This document shows positions 14,309 through 24,225 of a stretch of DNA of 64,000 bases, one piece after another. The stretch is from Mannheimia varigena (GTDB taxonomy: Bacteria > Pseudomonadota > Gammaproteobacteria > Enterobacterales > Pasteurellaceae). Where the stretch lies: NCBI RefSeq assembly GCF_013377235.1, contig NZ_CP016226.1:1302001-1366000 (forward strand). The letters are read 5' to 3'. Under the pieces are notes generated by a model that saw nothing but the letters and a program-made list of their open reading frames with translations, was not told where the DNA came from and ran no database searches. Within the stretch, counting starts at the first letter, position 1; every line of letters starts with the position of its first letter. The translations under genes and the position numbers were made by a program.

Positions 14309-16792
14309 TTATGATGAGGTAGTCTTTAATTTAGGAGATACCGTGATAGTTTCTAATAATTTATCATTAGTTAAGTTGTAGTCTTCTAATAACTTCTGGA
14401 TTTCTGCTACTGACATATCCAAGCGTAAATTTTTAGCATATTTTTCTACATTTAATTTTAAAGTATCTAAACAATTGCGATTAATTACCTTCATTTGAGG
14501 ATGAGGGGTAGATTCCTTTTCATAATTATCTAAAGGGTGGATCATTATAGGAATTCCTTGACAACTAGCATCATACTCGTCATTAAACCAATGAGCAGAA
14601 CCACTCAGTTGGTTAATATCATGTTTGGATATATTTTGTGCACGTACAGCACCACTTTTACATTCTATAACCCAATATTTAGAGTTTCCAGTAGACCAAA
14701 GGTTATCAGGTCCTCTTCCAAAATCACTTTCTGGTCTTTGAGATAAAAAACCTAATATTCGTCCTAAATCAGAAATAGCCTTTTCAAAACTATTCGCACT
14801 ATTCTCATTAAAAACTAAATCGGATAAAACCTTGTTAATTTCTATCAGAAAATCATTTTTATTAACAAAATTCTCTTTAACTAAATAATCTTTAGCTTGC
14901 ATAGATTGTGTTGAAGCCATTCTAGCTAGTTTAGAATAAGTGATACCATTTATTGGCTTTAGTAAATTCATATTTAATTTTAATGCAGACAGCTGTAACT
15001 CTTGAGCCTGAGCAGGATCTTTTAAACTTACTATTTCTGCCAATTTCTGTTTTATAAAACCTTTCAATCTATTTTCACAATTTGAATTAGCTATTTCTTG
15101 TAGCTCAGATATTGCCAAATCAATCTGATTAATATTTATATTATCATAGGCTTTCTTTAATGATAATCTAAATTTATCTAAATATGGCTCCCTTATAATT
15201 GCTTCAAGGGTTCTCTCCTTACAAGTCTGGATCCACGTACTATCCTGATTCAATGAATAATTTAACGTTTCCTGAATCATCTCTATAGATGCATCTTTAA
15301 TTTGTCCAGATATCTCATTTCCCAATTCTAATTGAGCAAGAGTTGCAGGAGAAAATATGTTTCTAGCTTGTGGTGAGTGTATTTTATGAATCAATTTAGC
15401 ACCTAATAATATAACTGCACAATTATCATCACTAGAACGAATTCCTCTTCCTATTCCCTGCTCTATTCTATGTATTTGTTTTGCTATCTGAGAATAAGTA
15501 CCATCTAATAAAGTTATTTCTTCTCTTTCATGAAGATTATACACCTCAGGTAAACCATCAATAACTAATAGCCGACATGCATCTCCGGGTAGATCAATAC
15601 CATCATATCTATTGATTAATACTGTAATACCATTAGATATTTCACCTGATTTCAATTTTGAAATACCTTCAAAAATATTATTCCTATCAAGCACTTGTTC
15701 AGCAATATTACTCCAATAACCAGCTCTATACTTCGAGGGCACAATAATAGTTACATTATGATTTTTAGATATCCCCTCAATCATACTTTTTAATTCATCA
15801 TCTGATAATAAAGGATTAATTTCTTGCGGAGCTAAAATCATTCTATTTCCCATATCACCACCACCACTGGGACGAATAGGCTCTTTTATTGACTCTATGT
15901 CTGCTCCAAAATTAGTAACCAATAAACTATCATCAGCTAATGTAGCTGTCATATATATACGGCGTTTAGCATAAAAAAAAGAAGGGAGTTTATGAACCGG
16001 TAAAATCGGTGGTTTGATTTCAATAGCAGTACCAGAGAAAATACATGAACATAGATTTATATGGTCTTTTAAAAGAGGGTAAGACCATTGTAATTCATCC
16101 ATATCCTTTATAGAGTGCAATATTCTTAATACCTCAGAATATTTTTCTTGCCATGCCCAATAAGGTACAGTTAGATATGATAAAGGATCGGAAGCTTTAA
16201 TATCTAATAATGTAGATCTAGATTGTTGAGATAAGGGTTCCTCAAATAAGTTAAAAAGTTGCTTATATAATTGAGAATCATTATTTGATGAAATAGAAAA
16301 TTGGTTCTCCACTATACTTAAACAAGAATGAGCGTCATCAATAACTATAGCCCCTATTTCAATCTTTTTATTGTCTACTCCAAAAACACTTTTTCCATTA
16401 AAGAGTTTAGAAATATTGGTTACTAATATTGACTTCCCTAATATAAAATTGACATCTTGCTCATCATCTGTAACCTTTATTCCTAAATCGTTGGCTTCTT
16501 GAATAACCTGTTGAGATAAATTAATATCGGGAGTTATATATACCGCTGGGAATACTTTTTCATTTAAAGAACTTTGTAAACACAATAATCCCACCACGGT
16601 CTTTCCTCCGCCTGTGTTCATTTTTATTACTAAGTCTTTTTGGTCTCTTTTAGAAAACCAATCTTTTAGTATATCTCCCTGTTCATCATGAGGACGCTTA
16701 AATTTTTCCACTCGTCCAGTTAAGGTAGTAAATAACTTTTGAGGTTCTATTTGAAGAGGTATATTACTTCTCAACGAATTGAAATTTATCAT
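14309..16792 (-). CDS. Solitary SF2 helicase fused to a PD-(D/E)xK nuclease; candidate phage-defence protein
   Basis: 827-residue protein with no assigned name. The helicase half has Walker A NTGGGKTVV (59-67), a DEAH-box variant IDDAH (151-155), MTATL (281-285), NRYDGIDLPGD (394-404) and motif VI RIEQGIGRGIRS (442-453). The last two blocks resemble XPD/DinG-type helicases. A helical stretch (about 480-660) links to a restriction-endonuclease-like domain with Glu670, Asp696 in GRGPDNLW and Glu710-x-Lys712 in WVIECKSG. The start chosen has GGTGA 5 bases upstream; an earlier ATG (16831) falls inside the hairpin after purL. Codons are much more AT-rich than in purL or ansB on either side, suggesting acquisition. 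The standalone helicase-nuclease layout is typical of anti-phage proteins. It could instead be a DNA-repair enzyme. Confidence 0.75.
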   Translation of the reverse strand: MINFNSLRSNIPLQIEPQKLFTTLTGRVEKFKRPHDEQGDILKDWFSKRDQKDLVIKMNTGGGKTVVGLLCLQSSLNEKVFPAVYITPDINLSQQVIQEANDLGIKVTDDEQDVNFILGKSILVTNISKLFNGKSVFGVDNKKIEIGAIVIDDAHSCLSIVENQFSISSNNDSQLYKQLFNLFEEPLSQQSRSTLLDIKASDPLSYLTVPYWAWQEKYSEVLRILHSIKDMDELQWSYPLLKDHINLCSCIFSGTAIEIKPPILPVHKLPSFFYAKRRIYMTATLADDSLLVTNFGADIESIKEPIRPSGGGDMGNRMILAPQEINPLLSDDELKSMIEGISKNHNVTIIVPSKYRAGYWSNIAEQVLDRNNIFEGISKLKSGEISNGITVLINRYDGIDLPGDACRLLVIDGLPEVYNLHEREEITLLDGTYSQIAKQIHRIEQGIGRGIRSSDDNCAVILLGAKLIHKIHSPQARNIFSPATLAQLELGNEISGQIKDASIEMIQETLNYSLNQDSTWIQTCKERTLEAIIREPYLDKFRLSLKKAYDNININQIDLAISELQEIANSNCENRLKGFIKQKLAEIVSLKDPAQAQELQLSALKLNMNLLKPINGITYSKLARMASTQSMQAKDYLVKENFVNKNDFLIEINKVLSDLVFNENSANSFEKAISDLGRILGFLSQRPESDFGRGPDNLWSTGNSKYWVIECKSGAVRAQNISKHDINQLSGSAHWFNDEYDASCQGIPIMIHPLDNYEKESTPHPQMKVINRNCLDTLKLNVEKYAKNLRLDMSVAEIQKLLEDYNLTNDKLLETITVSPKLKTTSS

Positions 16793-16817
16793 AAATTCAC
16801 CGTATTTTATCAGATAA

Positions 16818-16846
16818 AGTACGCACCGCATTCAAAAATGCGTACT
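16818..16846 (-). terminator. Hairpin between purL and the helicase-nuclease gene
   Basis: AGTACGCA and TGCGTACT form a perfect 8-bp stem around a 13-base loop that itself contains GCATT/AATGC. It lies 16 bases after the purL stop. On the minus strand only TTTATC follows, so it may be a weak terminator or read-through element. Confidence 0.5.
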
Positions 16847-16861
16847 ATGATTCGTTTAAAA

Positions 16862-19800
16862 TTATTTCAACGCCACTCTCGCACTTCTAAACAATCTCAT
16901 CCATGCCCCTTCTTCCGTCCAATCCTCCGGACACCAAGAGTTGCTGACCGCACGGAATACACGTTCTGGGTGTGGCATCATAATTGCTACTCTGCCGTCT
17001 GTGTTACCGATTGCCGTGATACCAAACGCTGAGCCGTTCGGGTTGGCTGGGTATTGTTCGGTTGGGTTGAGATGACTATCCACATATTGTGCGATCACGA
17101 GATTTTGCTGTTGCAAGTTAGCTAATTGCTGTGGATTTTTGAACTCAACTTGTCCTTCACCGTGTGAAACCGCAATCGGCATATGGCTACCTGCCATTCC
17201 GTTGAACCAGAGTGAGTTGGTGTCGTTGATTTTGACCATCGCTGCACGGGCTTCAAAACGTTCGGACTTGTTGCGAACAAAGCGAGGCCAGTTTTCTGTA
17301 CCCGGAATGATTTCCGCCAAGTTCGATACCATTTGGCAACCGTTACATACACCGAGTGCTAAGGTGTTCGGGTTAGCGAAGAATTGGCTGAATTGGTCAC
17401 GCAACATTGGGTTGAATAGGATTGATTTCGCCCAGCCGCCGCCTGCACCCAGTACGTCACCGTAAGAGAAACCACCACAAGCTACCATTGCGTTGAAGTC
17501 GTTTAAGTTGCGTCTGCCTGCGATTAAATCGGACATATGCACGTCAATCGCTTTAAAGCCTGCATGGTCGAAGGCTGCCGCCATTTCGTAGTGGCTGTTT
17601 ACGCCTTGCTCACGCAAGATCGCAATGCTTGGTTTTGCCCCTTTGTTGATAAACGGTGCGACGATGTCTTCGTTCACGTCAAAAGTTAAGAATGCCGATA
17701 AGCCTTTGTTATTCTCATCTTTTTTCGCTGCGAACTCTTGGTCAGCACATTCTGGGTTATCACGCAAACGTTGCATTTGGTGGGTTAATTCCGCCCAGAT
17801 ACCACGCAATTCAGAGCGTTTTTCGCTTAACAGTTTGCGAGAACCACGGCTAATTTCAAAGCGGTTATCCGCATTCACCGCACCTAATTCTTTGGTTACG
17901 TGAATCAAGTTGTGAGCTTTTAACACCTCACGCACTGCATTAAGTTCGCTGTCAGCGACTTGGATTACCGCACCTAACTCTTCATTGAATAGCACCGCTA
18001 AATCATTGTCGCCAAGGGCTGAAATATCAACATCCACACCGCAGTTACCCGCAAATGCCATTTCCGCTAAGGTGGTGATTAAACCACCGTCTGAACGGTC
18101 GTGGTAGGCTAATAATTTATCTTCTGCCACTAAGGCTTGCATTGCGTTGAAGAAATCTTTTAAGGTTTGAACGTTTACGACATCCGCAGGTTTGTCGCCA
18201 AGCTGTTTATAAACCTGTGCTAATGCGGTTGCCCCTAAGCGGTTGCTGCCTTCGCCTAAATCAATTAACAATAAGCGGCTTGCCCCTTTATCGGTGCGAA
18301 GTTGTGGCGTAACAGTTTTACGCACATCTTCCACACGAGCAAATGCGGAAATCACAAGTGAAAGCGGAGCAGTCACGGTTTTCTTCTCGCCATTTTCCTC
18401 CCAAGTGGTTTTCATCGACATTGAGTCTTTGCCCACCGGAATGGTAATGCCGAGCGTTGGGCAGAGCTCTTCACCCACAGCTTTCACCGCTTCGTAAAGA
18501 CCTGCGTCTTCGCCCTCGTGTCCCGCTGCCGACATCCAGTTCGCCGAGAGTTTAATGCGTTTGATGTCGCCGATATTGGTCGCCGCAATGTTGGTAATGC
18601 TTTCCGCCACAGCAAGGCGAGCAGACGCGCCAAAATCTAATAATGCAACCGGCGCACGTTCGCCCATTGACATCGCTTCGCCGTGGTAGCTGTCGAGTGA
18701 GGCTGTTGTTACCGCACAATCCGCTACCGGAATTTGCCACGGACCGACCATTTGATCCCGTGCTACCATACCCGTTACCGAGCGGTCGCCAATCGTAATT
18801 AAGAAGGTTTTTTCTGCAACCACTGGCAAACGTAATACACGGTGTAATGCTTCTTTCAGGTCGATACCGTCCGTTGCAAGCGGTGCATTTTCAACGGTTT
18901 TTTGCGAAACCTCACGGTGCATTTTTGGGGTTTTGCCGAGCAACACGTTCATCGGTAAATCAATCGGATCATTGCCGAAATGTTCATCGTGTAGGGTTAA
19001 ATGTTTCTCTTCGGTCGCCTCACCAATCACCGCAAACGGGGCACGCTCACGCTCACAAAGTGCGGTGAAAAGTTCGAGTTTTTCAGGGGCAACCGCTAAC
19101 ACATAACGCTCTTGCGATTCATTACACCAAATTTCAAGCGGCGACATCCCTTTTTCATCGCACAGGATTTTGCGTAAATCGAACTTACCGCCACGCTCGC
19201 CATCGTGTACCAACTCCGGCATTGCGTTAGATAAACCGCCCGCACCCACATCGTGAATAAATAAAATCGGGTTCTCATCGCCCATTTGCCAACAGCGGTC
19301 GATCACTTCTTGGCAACGGCGTTCCATTTCCGGGTTTTCACGCTGTACAGAAGCGAAGTCTAAATCTTCTTTCGATTTGCCCGATGCCATTGACGATGCC
19401 GCACCGCCTCCCAAGCCGATATTCATCGCCGGACCGCCAAGTACGATCAACTTCGCCCCCACAGGGATTTCGCCTTTCTGAACGTGTTCGGCACGAATGT
19501 TACCGATACCGCCTGCAAGCATAATCGGTTTGTGATAGCCACGCACTTCTTCGCCTGCAAAGCTATTCACTTTTTCCTCGTAAGTACGGAAGTAACCTAA
19601 TAAAGCAGGACGACCAAATTCATTGTTAAACGCAGCACCACCAAGTGGACCTTCGATCATAATATCGAGTGCTGACGCAATACGGCTCGGTTTAGACAGT
19701 GGATTTTCCCAAGGCTGTTCAAAGTTTGGAATGACTAAGTTAGATACAGAGAAACCCGTTAAACCGGCTTTCGGTTTTGCCCCACGACCTGTCGCCCCTT

Positions 19801-20758
19801 CATCACGAATTTCACCGCCCGAACCGGTCGCCGCCCCCGGGAATGGCGAAATAGCGGTTGGGTGGTTGTGGGTTTCCACTTTCATTAAGATGTGAGCATC
19901 TTCTTGGTGAGCACGATATTGACCGTCTTGATCCGGGAACCATCTACCAACGGTTGAACCTTCCATTACTGCCGCATTGTCTTTGTAAGCAGAAAGCACA
20001 TAGTCTGGGGTTTTCTCGAAGGTGTTTTTAATCATCTTGAACAGGGATTTTTCCTGTTTCACACCATCAATCGTCCAGTCGGCATTAAAAATTTTGTGGC
20101 GGCAGTGTTCTGAGTTCGCTTGAGCAAACATATATAGCTCAATGTCGTTCGGGTTGCGACCAAGGGCAGTGAAGTTTTCCACCAAATAATCAATTTCATC
20201 TTCCGCTAACGCCAAGCCTAAATTCACGTTTGCCTCTTCGAGAGCCTTGCGACCTCCGCCTAAAATATCTACGCTAGTGAAAGGTTTTGGCTCTTGTTGG
20301 GCGAACAGAACTGCTGCTTCATCAGCATTACGAATCACCGATTCCATCATACGGTCGTGTAATAAAGCAGCAAGTTTGCTTTCTTCTTCAGCAGTTAAGT
20401 CACGCTCAAATTCAAAATAGTAGGCTAAACCACGCTCTACACGAGCCACATTTTCCAAACCGCAGTTGTGGGCGATGTCGGTCGCTTTTGAAGACCAAGA
20501 GGAAATCGTGCCCAAACGAGGAATCACGATGAAAGTTTCGCCCACGGGCTCGTGCTCCGCAAGGGTCGGGCCGTAATGTAATAATTGGACTAATTTATCT
20601 TCTTGTTCGGCAGAAAGTGCGGAGGTTAAATTAGCAAAATGCACATATTCCGCATAGACAGATTTCACCGGCAGATTCGCTGCGGCGAATTTTTGTTGAA
20701 GTTGGTTTAAACGAAATTCAGAAAGGGCTGGCGAGCCACGAAAGATTTGCATAGTCAT
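16862..20758 (-). CDS. purL: Phosphoribosylformylglycinamidine synthase
   Basis: Large single-chain FGAR amidotransferase, fourth step of purine synthesis (FGAR + glutamine + ATP to FGAM). The 1298-residue length matches the gammaproteobacterial enzyme (about 1295). The N-terminal PurS-like domain is followed by the ATP-grasp-like AIR-synthase halves with VETHNHPTAISPFPGAATGSGGEIRDE around residue 295. The C-terminal class I glutaminase domain has ALGVCNGCQM with the nucleophile Cys, and HGEGQ and HPERVF for the His-Glu pair. A PurR box and a TATAAT -10 lie upstream, consistent with purine repression. Confidence 0.98.
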   Translation of the reverse strand: MTMQIFRGSPALSEFRLNQLQQKFAAANLPVKSVYAEYVHFANLTSALSAEQEDKLVQLLHYGPTLAEHEPVGETFIVIPRLGTISSWSSKATDIAHNCGLENVARVERGLAYYFEFERDLTAEEESKLAALLHDRMMESVIRNADEAAVLFAQQEPKPFTSVDILGGGRKALEEANVNLGLALAEDEIDYLVENFTALGRNPNDIELYMFAQANSEHCRHKIFNADWTIDGVKQEKSLFKMIKNTFEKTPDYVLSAYKDNAAVMEGSTVGRWFPDQDGQYRAHQEDAHILMKVETHNHPTAISPFPGAATGSGGEIRDEGATGRGAKPKAGLTGFSVSNLVIPNFEQPWENPLSKPSRIASALDIMIEGPLGGAAFNNEFGRPALLGYFRTYEEKVNSFAGEEVRGYHKPIMLAGGIGNIRAEHVQKGEIPVGAKLIVLGGPAMNIGLGGGAASSMASGKSKEDLDFASVQRENPEMERRCQEVIDRCWQMGDENPILFIHDVGAGGLSNAMPELVHDGERGGKFDLRKILCDEKGMSPLEIWCNESQERYVLAVAPEKLELFTALCERERAPFAVIGEATEEKHLTLHDEHFGNDPIDLPMNVLLGKTPKMHREVSQKTVENAPLATDGIDLKEALHRVLRLPVVAEKTFLITIGDRSVTGMVARDQMVGPWQIPVADCAVTTASLDSYHGEAMSMGERAPVALLDFGASARLAVAESITNIAATNIGDIKRIKLSANWMSAAGHEGEDAGLYEAVKAVGEELCPTLGITIPVGKDSMSMKTTWEENGEKKTVTAPLSLVISAFARVEDVRKTVTPQLRTDKGASRLLLIDLGEGSNRLGATALAQVYKQLGDKPADVVNVQTLKDFFNAMQALVAEDKLLAYHDRSDGGLITTLAEMAFAGNCGVDVDISALGDNDLAVLFNEELGAVIQVADSELNAVREVLKAHNLIHVTKELGAVNADNRFEISRGSRKLLSEKRSELRGIWAELTHQMQRLRDNPECADQEFAAKKDENNKGLSAFLTFDVNEDIVAPFINKGAKPSIAILREQGVNSHYEMAAAFDHAGFKAIDVHMSDLIAGRRNLNDFNAMVACGGFSYGDVLGAGGGWAKSILFNPMLRDQFSQFFANPNTLALGVCNGCQMVSNLAEIIPGTENWPRFVRNKSERFEARAAMVKINDTNSLWFNGMAGSHMPIAVSHGEGQVEFKNPQQLANLQQQNLVIAQYVDSHLNPTEQYPANPNGSAFGITAIGNTDGRVAIMMPHPERVFRAVSNSWCPEDWTEEGAWMRLFRSARVALK

Positions 20759-20804
20759 TTGATTTGATTCCGTATTTTTAAGAAATGGATAAGAATTGGG
20801 GCTT

Positions 20805-20833
20805 ATTATATCGAATAACGCAAACGATTGCCA
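20805..20833 (-). promoter_or_regulatory. purL promoter with PurR operator
   Basis: ACGCAAACGATTGCCA (20818-20833) matches the PurR consensus (ACGCAAACGTTTGCGT-like) at about 13 of 16 positions. On the minus strand a perfect TATAAT -10 (20805-20810) begins 7 bases further downstream, so the operator lies between -35 and -10, a repressing position. Confidence 0.75.
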
Positions 20834-20905
20834 TAAATCACTTTATTGATAAAGCTAAAGAAGAAATTGTAAAAAAATTAGGAAATTTGACCGCTTGTAA
20901 CATAA

Positions 20906-20943
20906 AAAACGCCCGATTGAATATTAATTCAATCGGGCGTTTT
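20906..20943. terminator. Strong terminator of the 678-residue TonB receptor gene
   Basis: 17-bp perfect stem (20906-20922 with 20927-20943) with an ATTA loop, including AAAA on one side and TTTT on the other. It is placed 16 bases after the receptor stop. Confidence 0.9.
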
Positions 20944-20959
20944 GGCCTTATTTAAGAAA

Positions 20960-22996
20960 TTAGAACGTGTAGTTGAAACCTGCACGGAATTCACGACCAC
21001 GAGCCGGCAACTGACTACGTTGTGCGTGAGATTTGTAGAGTTTATTGGCTACATTATCAACTGAGAAGTTTACATTCAAATTGTCATTATTAAATGGCTT
21101 CCAGTTCACTGTAATATCGGTCACGTTATAACCATCTTTTTGTGTGCCTTCAAAGCGACCAATTTTCGGTGTACCATTGTCATTTCTTACAAGGAAGTTA
21201 TCTTCAGCTTTGACTTTTTCCACAATACGGTGGTGTACGCCAATTTCCACATTTGGCTGTTCGAAACGGTAGCTTAAAGAAGCCGTCCAAGTACGACCAA
21301 TTACTGTAGCATATTCAGGGTTGTTACTTAGATTGTCTCCGTAGAATTTAGGTTTGCTATGAGCAACACCAACACGAGCTGTAAAGCCACTATTATGGTA
21401 ACCCGCATTTAACTCATAACCATGGTTTTTAATTTTACCTGCATTGATAATAACTTGAGCTGGACCATGTTGATTACGACCTGTGTTAGTACCTAATGCA
21501 TCTTTAATATCTTGCCAGAAGTAGCTACCATCAACACTAAATGTTCCATTATTATAGTTGAAGCCAATTTCAGTATTGCGAGCTTTTTCTGCTTTAGTAT
21601 TATCACCTATAGTATACGCTCGACCACCGTGAGACATTAATGCATCTTGCATACGAGGGCTACGGCTTGCATAGTTATGGCTTGCACTCAAACTTAAGTA
21701 CTGGATTGGTTCATAAATCAATCCTACACTAGGATTAAATGTGCCATCACTGCGCGTTTTACCATCCATCGCTTTAAAGTTGAAATGATCATAACGAACA
21801 CCCGTTGTTAAAGTCACTTTATCTACAGGAGCAGTAATTGCTTCAACATAAATACCAGTATCTGTTTTCTCCTGATTAATTGATTTTGGATCAAATTTCG
21901 CATGAGGTTTAATTTCTTGGTGACGATAGTTCACACCATATTTCAATAAAATACTATCATTCACCGCTGAATCAAGGTTCAGGTTTGCACCATGAGTTAA
22001 GACTCTCGTTTTAGTTGGGCTTTGATTGCGGTCGCCACCAGCATAGTTATTGCCTTTATCATCTGCAGACCAACGGCTATGCTCCAAACGATATAAATTA
22101 GCTGTAATTTCTTGAGCAAAACCTAGATTTTTACCAATGTACTCTAAATTAGTATTAGTGACCGACATTTTGCGATCAGATGGCGATTGACTGCTAAAGG
22201 TTTGAAATTCCTCACGAACATTACGCACACCTTCATGTTGCTCATTTAAGTGGCTCAACACTAAACGATGATTACCCAAAGTAGCACCTAATTTTGCTAA
22301 ATAGCTAACTTTATTCAATGCACTATTTGCTACACGGCTATTCTTATTAGCAACATCAAAATAATTTTTACCACCTTTATAGTCGCTCTCTTTTACTTGA
22401 TTTCCTGACACTAAAACATCAAAGATTTCTCCTTTGCCATATACTGCAGCATTGAAGTTATGAGCGTGGTTAGTACTGATTCCTGTACCTAGTCTTGCGC
22501 CAAAGTTTTTATCACTATCTTTCAATAAATCTAACGCATCTAAGGTTTTTGCTACGATTGCACCGTTAGTTTGACCGATACCTGCAGATGCACTACCCGC
22601 ACCTTTTTGTACAGAAACAATTTTCACCAGTGCAGGATCTAACATATGGCGGCCTTGGTGGTAGTGAATTTGGCTGTCTGAGTAAGCATTATCCACTTTT
22701 ACATCAATGGAGTTTTGTCCCATACCACGAATATAGAGATATTGTGATGTACCATTACCACCACCTAAGCTGATTGCCGGCTCATCTTTTAATAAACCAC
22801 GTAAATCAGTTTGTGTGCTTTCGTCTTTTTTCGCGGTGGTTACCACATTACTTTGCACTTTCAAACCTTGGTTATCTGTTACTGTTACAGTATCTAACAC
22901 CGCCATATTTTCTGTTGAAGCTGTTTCAGCAAGGGCATTTGCCGCAAGTATGCTTAATACCGCAGCTGAAACTGGAAGTAATTTAAAGTTTTTCAT
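20960..22996 (-). CDS. TonB-dependent outer-membrane receptor, probably iron/haem or metallophore
   Basis: 678-residue TonB receptor. Signal peptide to about residue 23 (NALA), TonB box DTVTV near residue 35, plug domain with YLYIRGMGQNSIDVKVDN and VQKGAGSASAGIG. A 22-strand barrel ends in the canonical aromatic terminus (GFNYTF). The plug carries an HYHQGRHM cluster that could bind metal. A Fur-like site overlaps a strong TTGACA promoter upstream, so the gene is likely iron-regulated. I cannot name the ligand; the motif around SRSPRMQDALMSHGGRAY is not the FRAP/NPNL block of classic haem receptors. Confidence 0.88.
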   Translation of the reverse strand: MKNFKLLPVSAAVLSILAANALAETASTENMAVLDTVTVTDNQGLKVQSNVVTTAKKDESTQTDLRGLLKDEPAISLGGGNGTSQYLYIRGMGQNSIDVKVDNAYSDSQIHYHQGRHMLDPALVKIVSVQKGAGSASAGIGQTNGAIVAKTLDALDLLKDSDKNFGARLGTGISTNHAHNFNAAVYGKGEIFDVLVSGNQVKESDYKGGKNYFDVANKNSRVANSALNKVSYLAKLGATLGNHRLVLSHLNEQHEGVRNVREEFQTFSSQSPSDRKMSVTNTNLEYIGKNLGFAQEITANLYRLEHSRWSADDKGNNYAGGDRNQSPTKTRVLTHGANLNLDSAVNDSILLKYGVNYRHQEIKPHAKFDPKSINQEKTDTGIYVEAITAPVDKVTLTTGVRYDHFNFKAMDGKTRSDGTFNPSVGLIYEPIQYLSLSASHNYASRSPRMQDALMSHGGRAYTIGDNTKAEKARNTEIGFNYNNGTFSVDGSYFWQDIKDALGTNTGRNQHGPAQVIINAGKIKNHGYELNAGYHNSGFTARVGVAHSKPKFYGDNLSNNPEYATVIGRTWTASLSYRFEQPNVEIGVHHRIVEKVKAEDNFLVRNDNGTPKIGRFEGTQKDGYNVTDITVNWKPFNNDNLNVNFSVDNVANKLYKSHAQRSQLPARGREFRAGFNYTF

Positions 22997-23075
22997 TTAT
23001 TTATTCCTTAGGTAAGTTATTTAAGAGGATTACCAAATTTGGTATTAAAAATAATTCTCAACACCAAACACGGCG

Positions 23076-23106
23076 ATTTTACAGAGATAAAAATGATTGT
23101 CAATTA
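23076..23106 (-). promoter_or_regulatory. Promoter with Fur-like operator for the TonB receptor
   Basis: On the minus strand: perfect TTGACA (23098-23103), 16-base spacer, TAAAAT (23076-23081). The AT-rich stretch 23086-23106 (GATAAAAATGATTGTCAATT) resembles the Fur box and covers the -35 and spacer. A second Fur-like ATAATTCTCA lies at 23051-23060. Confidence 0.65.
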
Positions 23107-23272
23107 GTCTGAAATGAAATTCCACAAAACATATTACAAATTTTGCAAAAAGTTCCCGAAATTTGACCGCCTGTAAAACAAAATGTGATCACGTTCTAAA
23201 AATCAGACTTGTCTTCTCGACAGAAAGATAACAAGCGGTTAAATTTAGTTAGAAATTTACTAAGGATAGTTT

Positions 23273-24019
23273 ATGCAAAGAAGACACAATCAAATTATTA
23301 CCTATTTAGAAAAGTTTGATGAAGCGAGAGTGCAGGAACTCGCGGAGTATTGTGCCGTTTCAATTGAAACCATTCGTCGAGACTTAAACAAACTAGATAA
23401 AAATGGGCTATTACATCGTACACACGGAGGTGCAGTAAGTCATAAAAAGCGAGATATCGGACGTTCATTCAGCACTCGTTTAAGGGCTAACAGTGAAGCC
23501 AAACGCAATATTGCAGAAAATGTACTTTCTCATTTATCACCAGAATCGGTTATTGCTCTTGATGCCAGCTCTACCTCTTGGAATGTCGCACAACGAATTC
23601 CAAATATTCCTTGTACTATCGTGAGTAGTTCAATGCGGATTATTCGTAGTCTTTCCCATAAACCACACATAAAAACCATTGCGACTGGTGGAGTTTATTC
23701 AGAGAAATATGATGCCTTTTATGGTCCTCTTTCGGAACAGCTCTTATCCCGTTTGAAAATTGATATTGCTATTATCTCTTGTACGGGTATTGCAGATGGT
23801 GCAATTTGGGAATCTAATGAAATAAATATCTCATTTAAGCGTAAATTATTATCAAATAGTAAAGAGATTTTTTTGTTGGCAGACCACAGCAAATTTGACC
23901 GTAAAGATTTAATCCAAATGGAAATTCTTTCTTGCATTGATAAATTATTTGTTGATCAAATGCCATCTGAGCCATTAAAAAATTACTGTTTAGAGAACCA
24001 AATCCAAATTATTATTTAG
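23273..24019 (+). CDS. fucR: DeoR-family regulator of the fucose operon
   Basis: 248-residue DeoR-type regulator. N-terminal winged helix-turn-helix (residues 1-56) with the family signature RVQELAEYCAVSIETIRRDLNKLDKNGLLHRTHGGAV. The C-terminal sugar-phosphate sensor domain has the DASST and GGV blocks and LADHSKFDR. It is directly upstream of fucI on the same strand, with its own terminator between, which supports identity as FucR, the activator that senses L-fuculose-1-phosphate in E. coli. Single gene, preceded by an uptake core. Confidence 0.88.
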   Translation: MQRRHNQIITYLEKFDEARVQELAEYCAVSIETIRRDLNKLDKNGLLHRTHGGAVSHKKRDIGRSFSTRLRANSEAKRNIAENVLSHLSPESVIALDASSTSWNVAQRIPNIPCTIVSSSMRIIRSLSHKPHIKTIATGGVYSEKYDAFYGPLSEQLLSRLKIDIAIISCTGIADGAIWESNEINISFKRKLLSNSKEIFLLADHSKFDRKDLIQMEILSCIDKLFVDQMPSEPLKNYCLENQIQIII

Positions 24020-24036
24020 TCTTTTTTCAGTTTAAT

Positions 24037-24083
24037 ATGCCCGATTTTGCCCGAAAAAAAGCAAAATCGGGCATACTTTTTTT
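24037..24083 (+). terminator. Terminator of fucR
   Basis: 14-bp perfect stem ATGCCCGATTTTGC (24037-24050) with its complement (24061-24074), 10-base loop, then AC and T7. It insulates fucR from the fucI promoter. Confidence 0.92.
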
Positions 24084-24106
24084 CGATTTTCTCTCCAAAA
24101 AGGCAC

Positions 24107-24134
24107 AAATTTTGTGATCCCACTCACAAAATTT
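24107..24134 (+). promoter_or_regulatory. CRP site upstream of fucI
   Basis: TGTGATCCCACTCACA is a perfect CRP core. The palindrome extends to 11-base arms (24107-24117 with 24124-24134). A CATAAT -10 at 24177-24182 puts the site near -68 to -71, a class I activation position. Confidence 0.92.
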
Positions 24135-24225
24135 AAATGATTTTGGAATTTTTCTTCATCACACCTATTGCCTGTGCATAATAAATTCATCAATCAAATT
24201 TTTTAACCAATAAGGAGAATTTATT

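Noticed and set aside
16793..16831. Earlier ATG for the helicase-nuclease
   Set aside because: It falls in the stem after purL and has no Shine-Dalgarno; the ATG at 16792 has GGTGA at good spacing.
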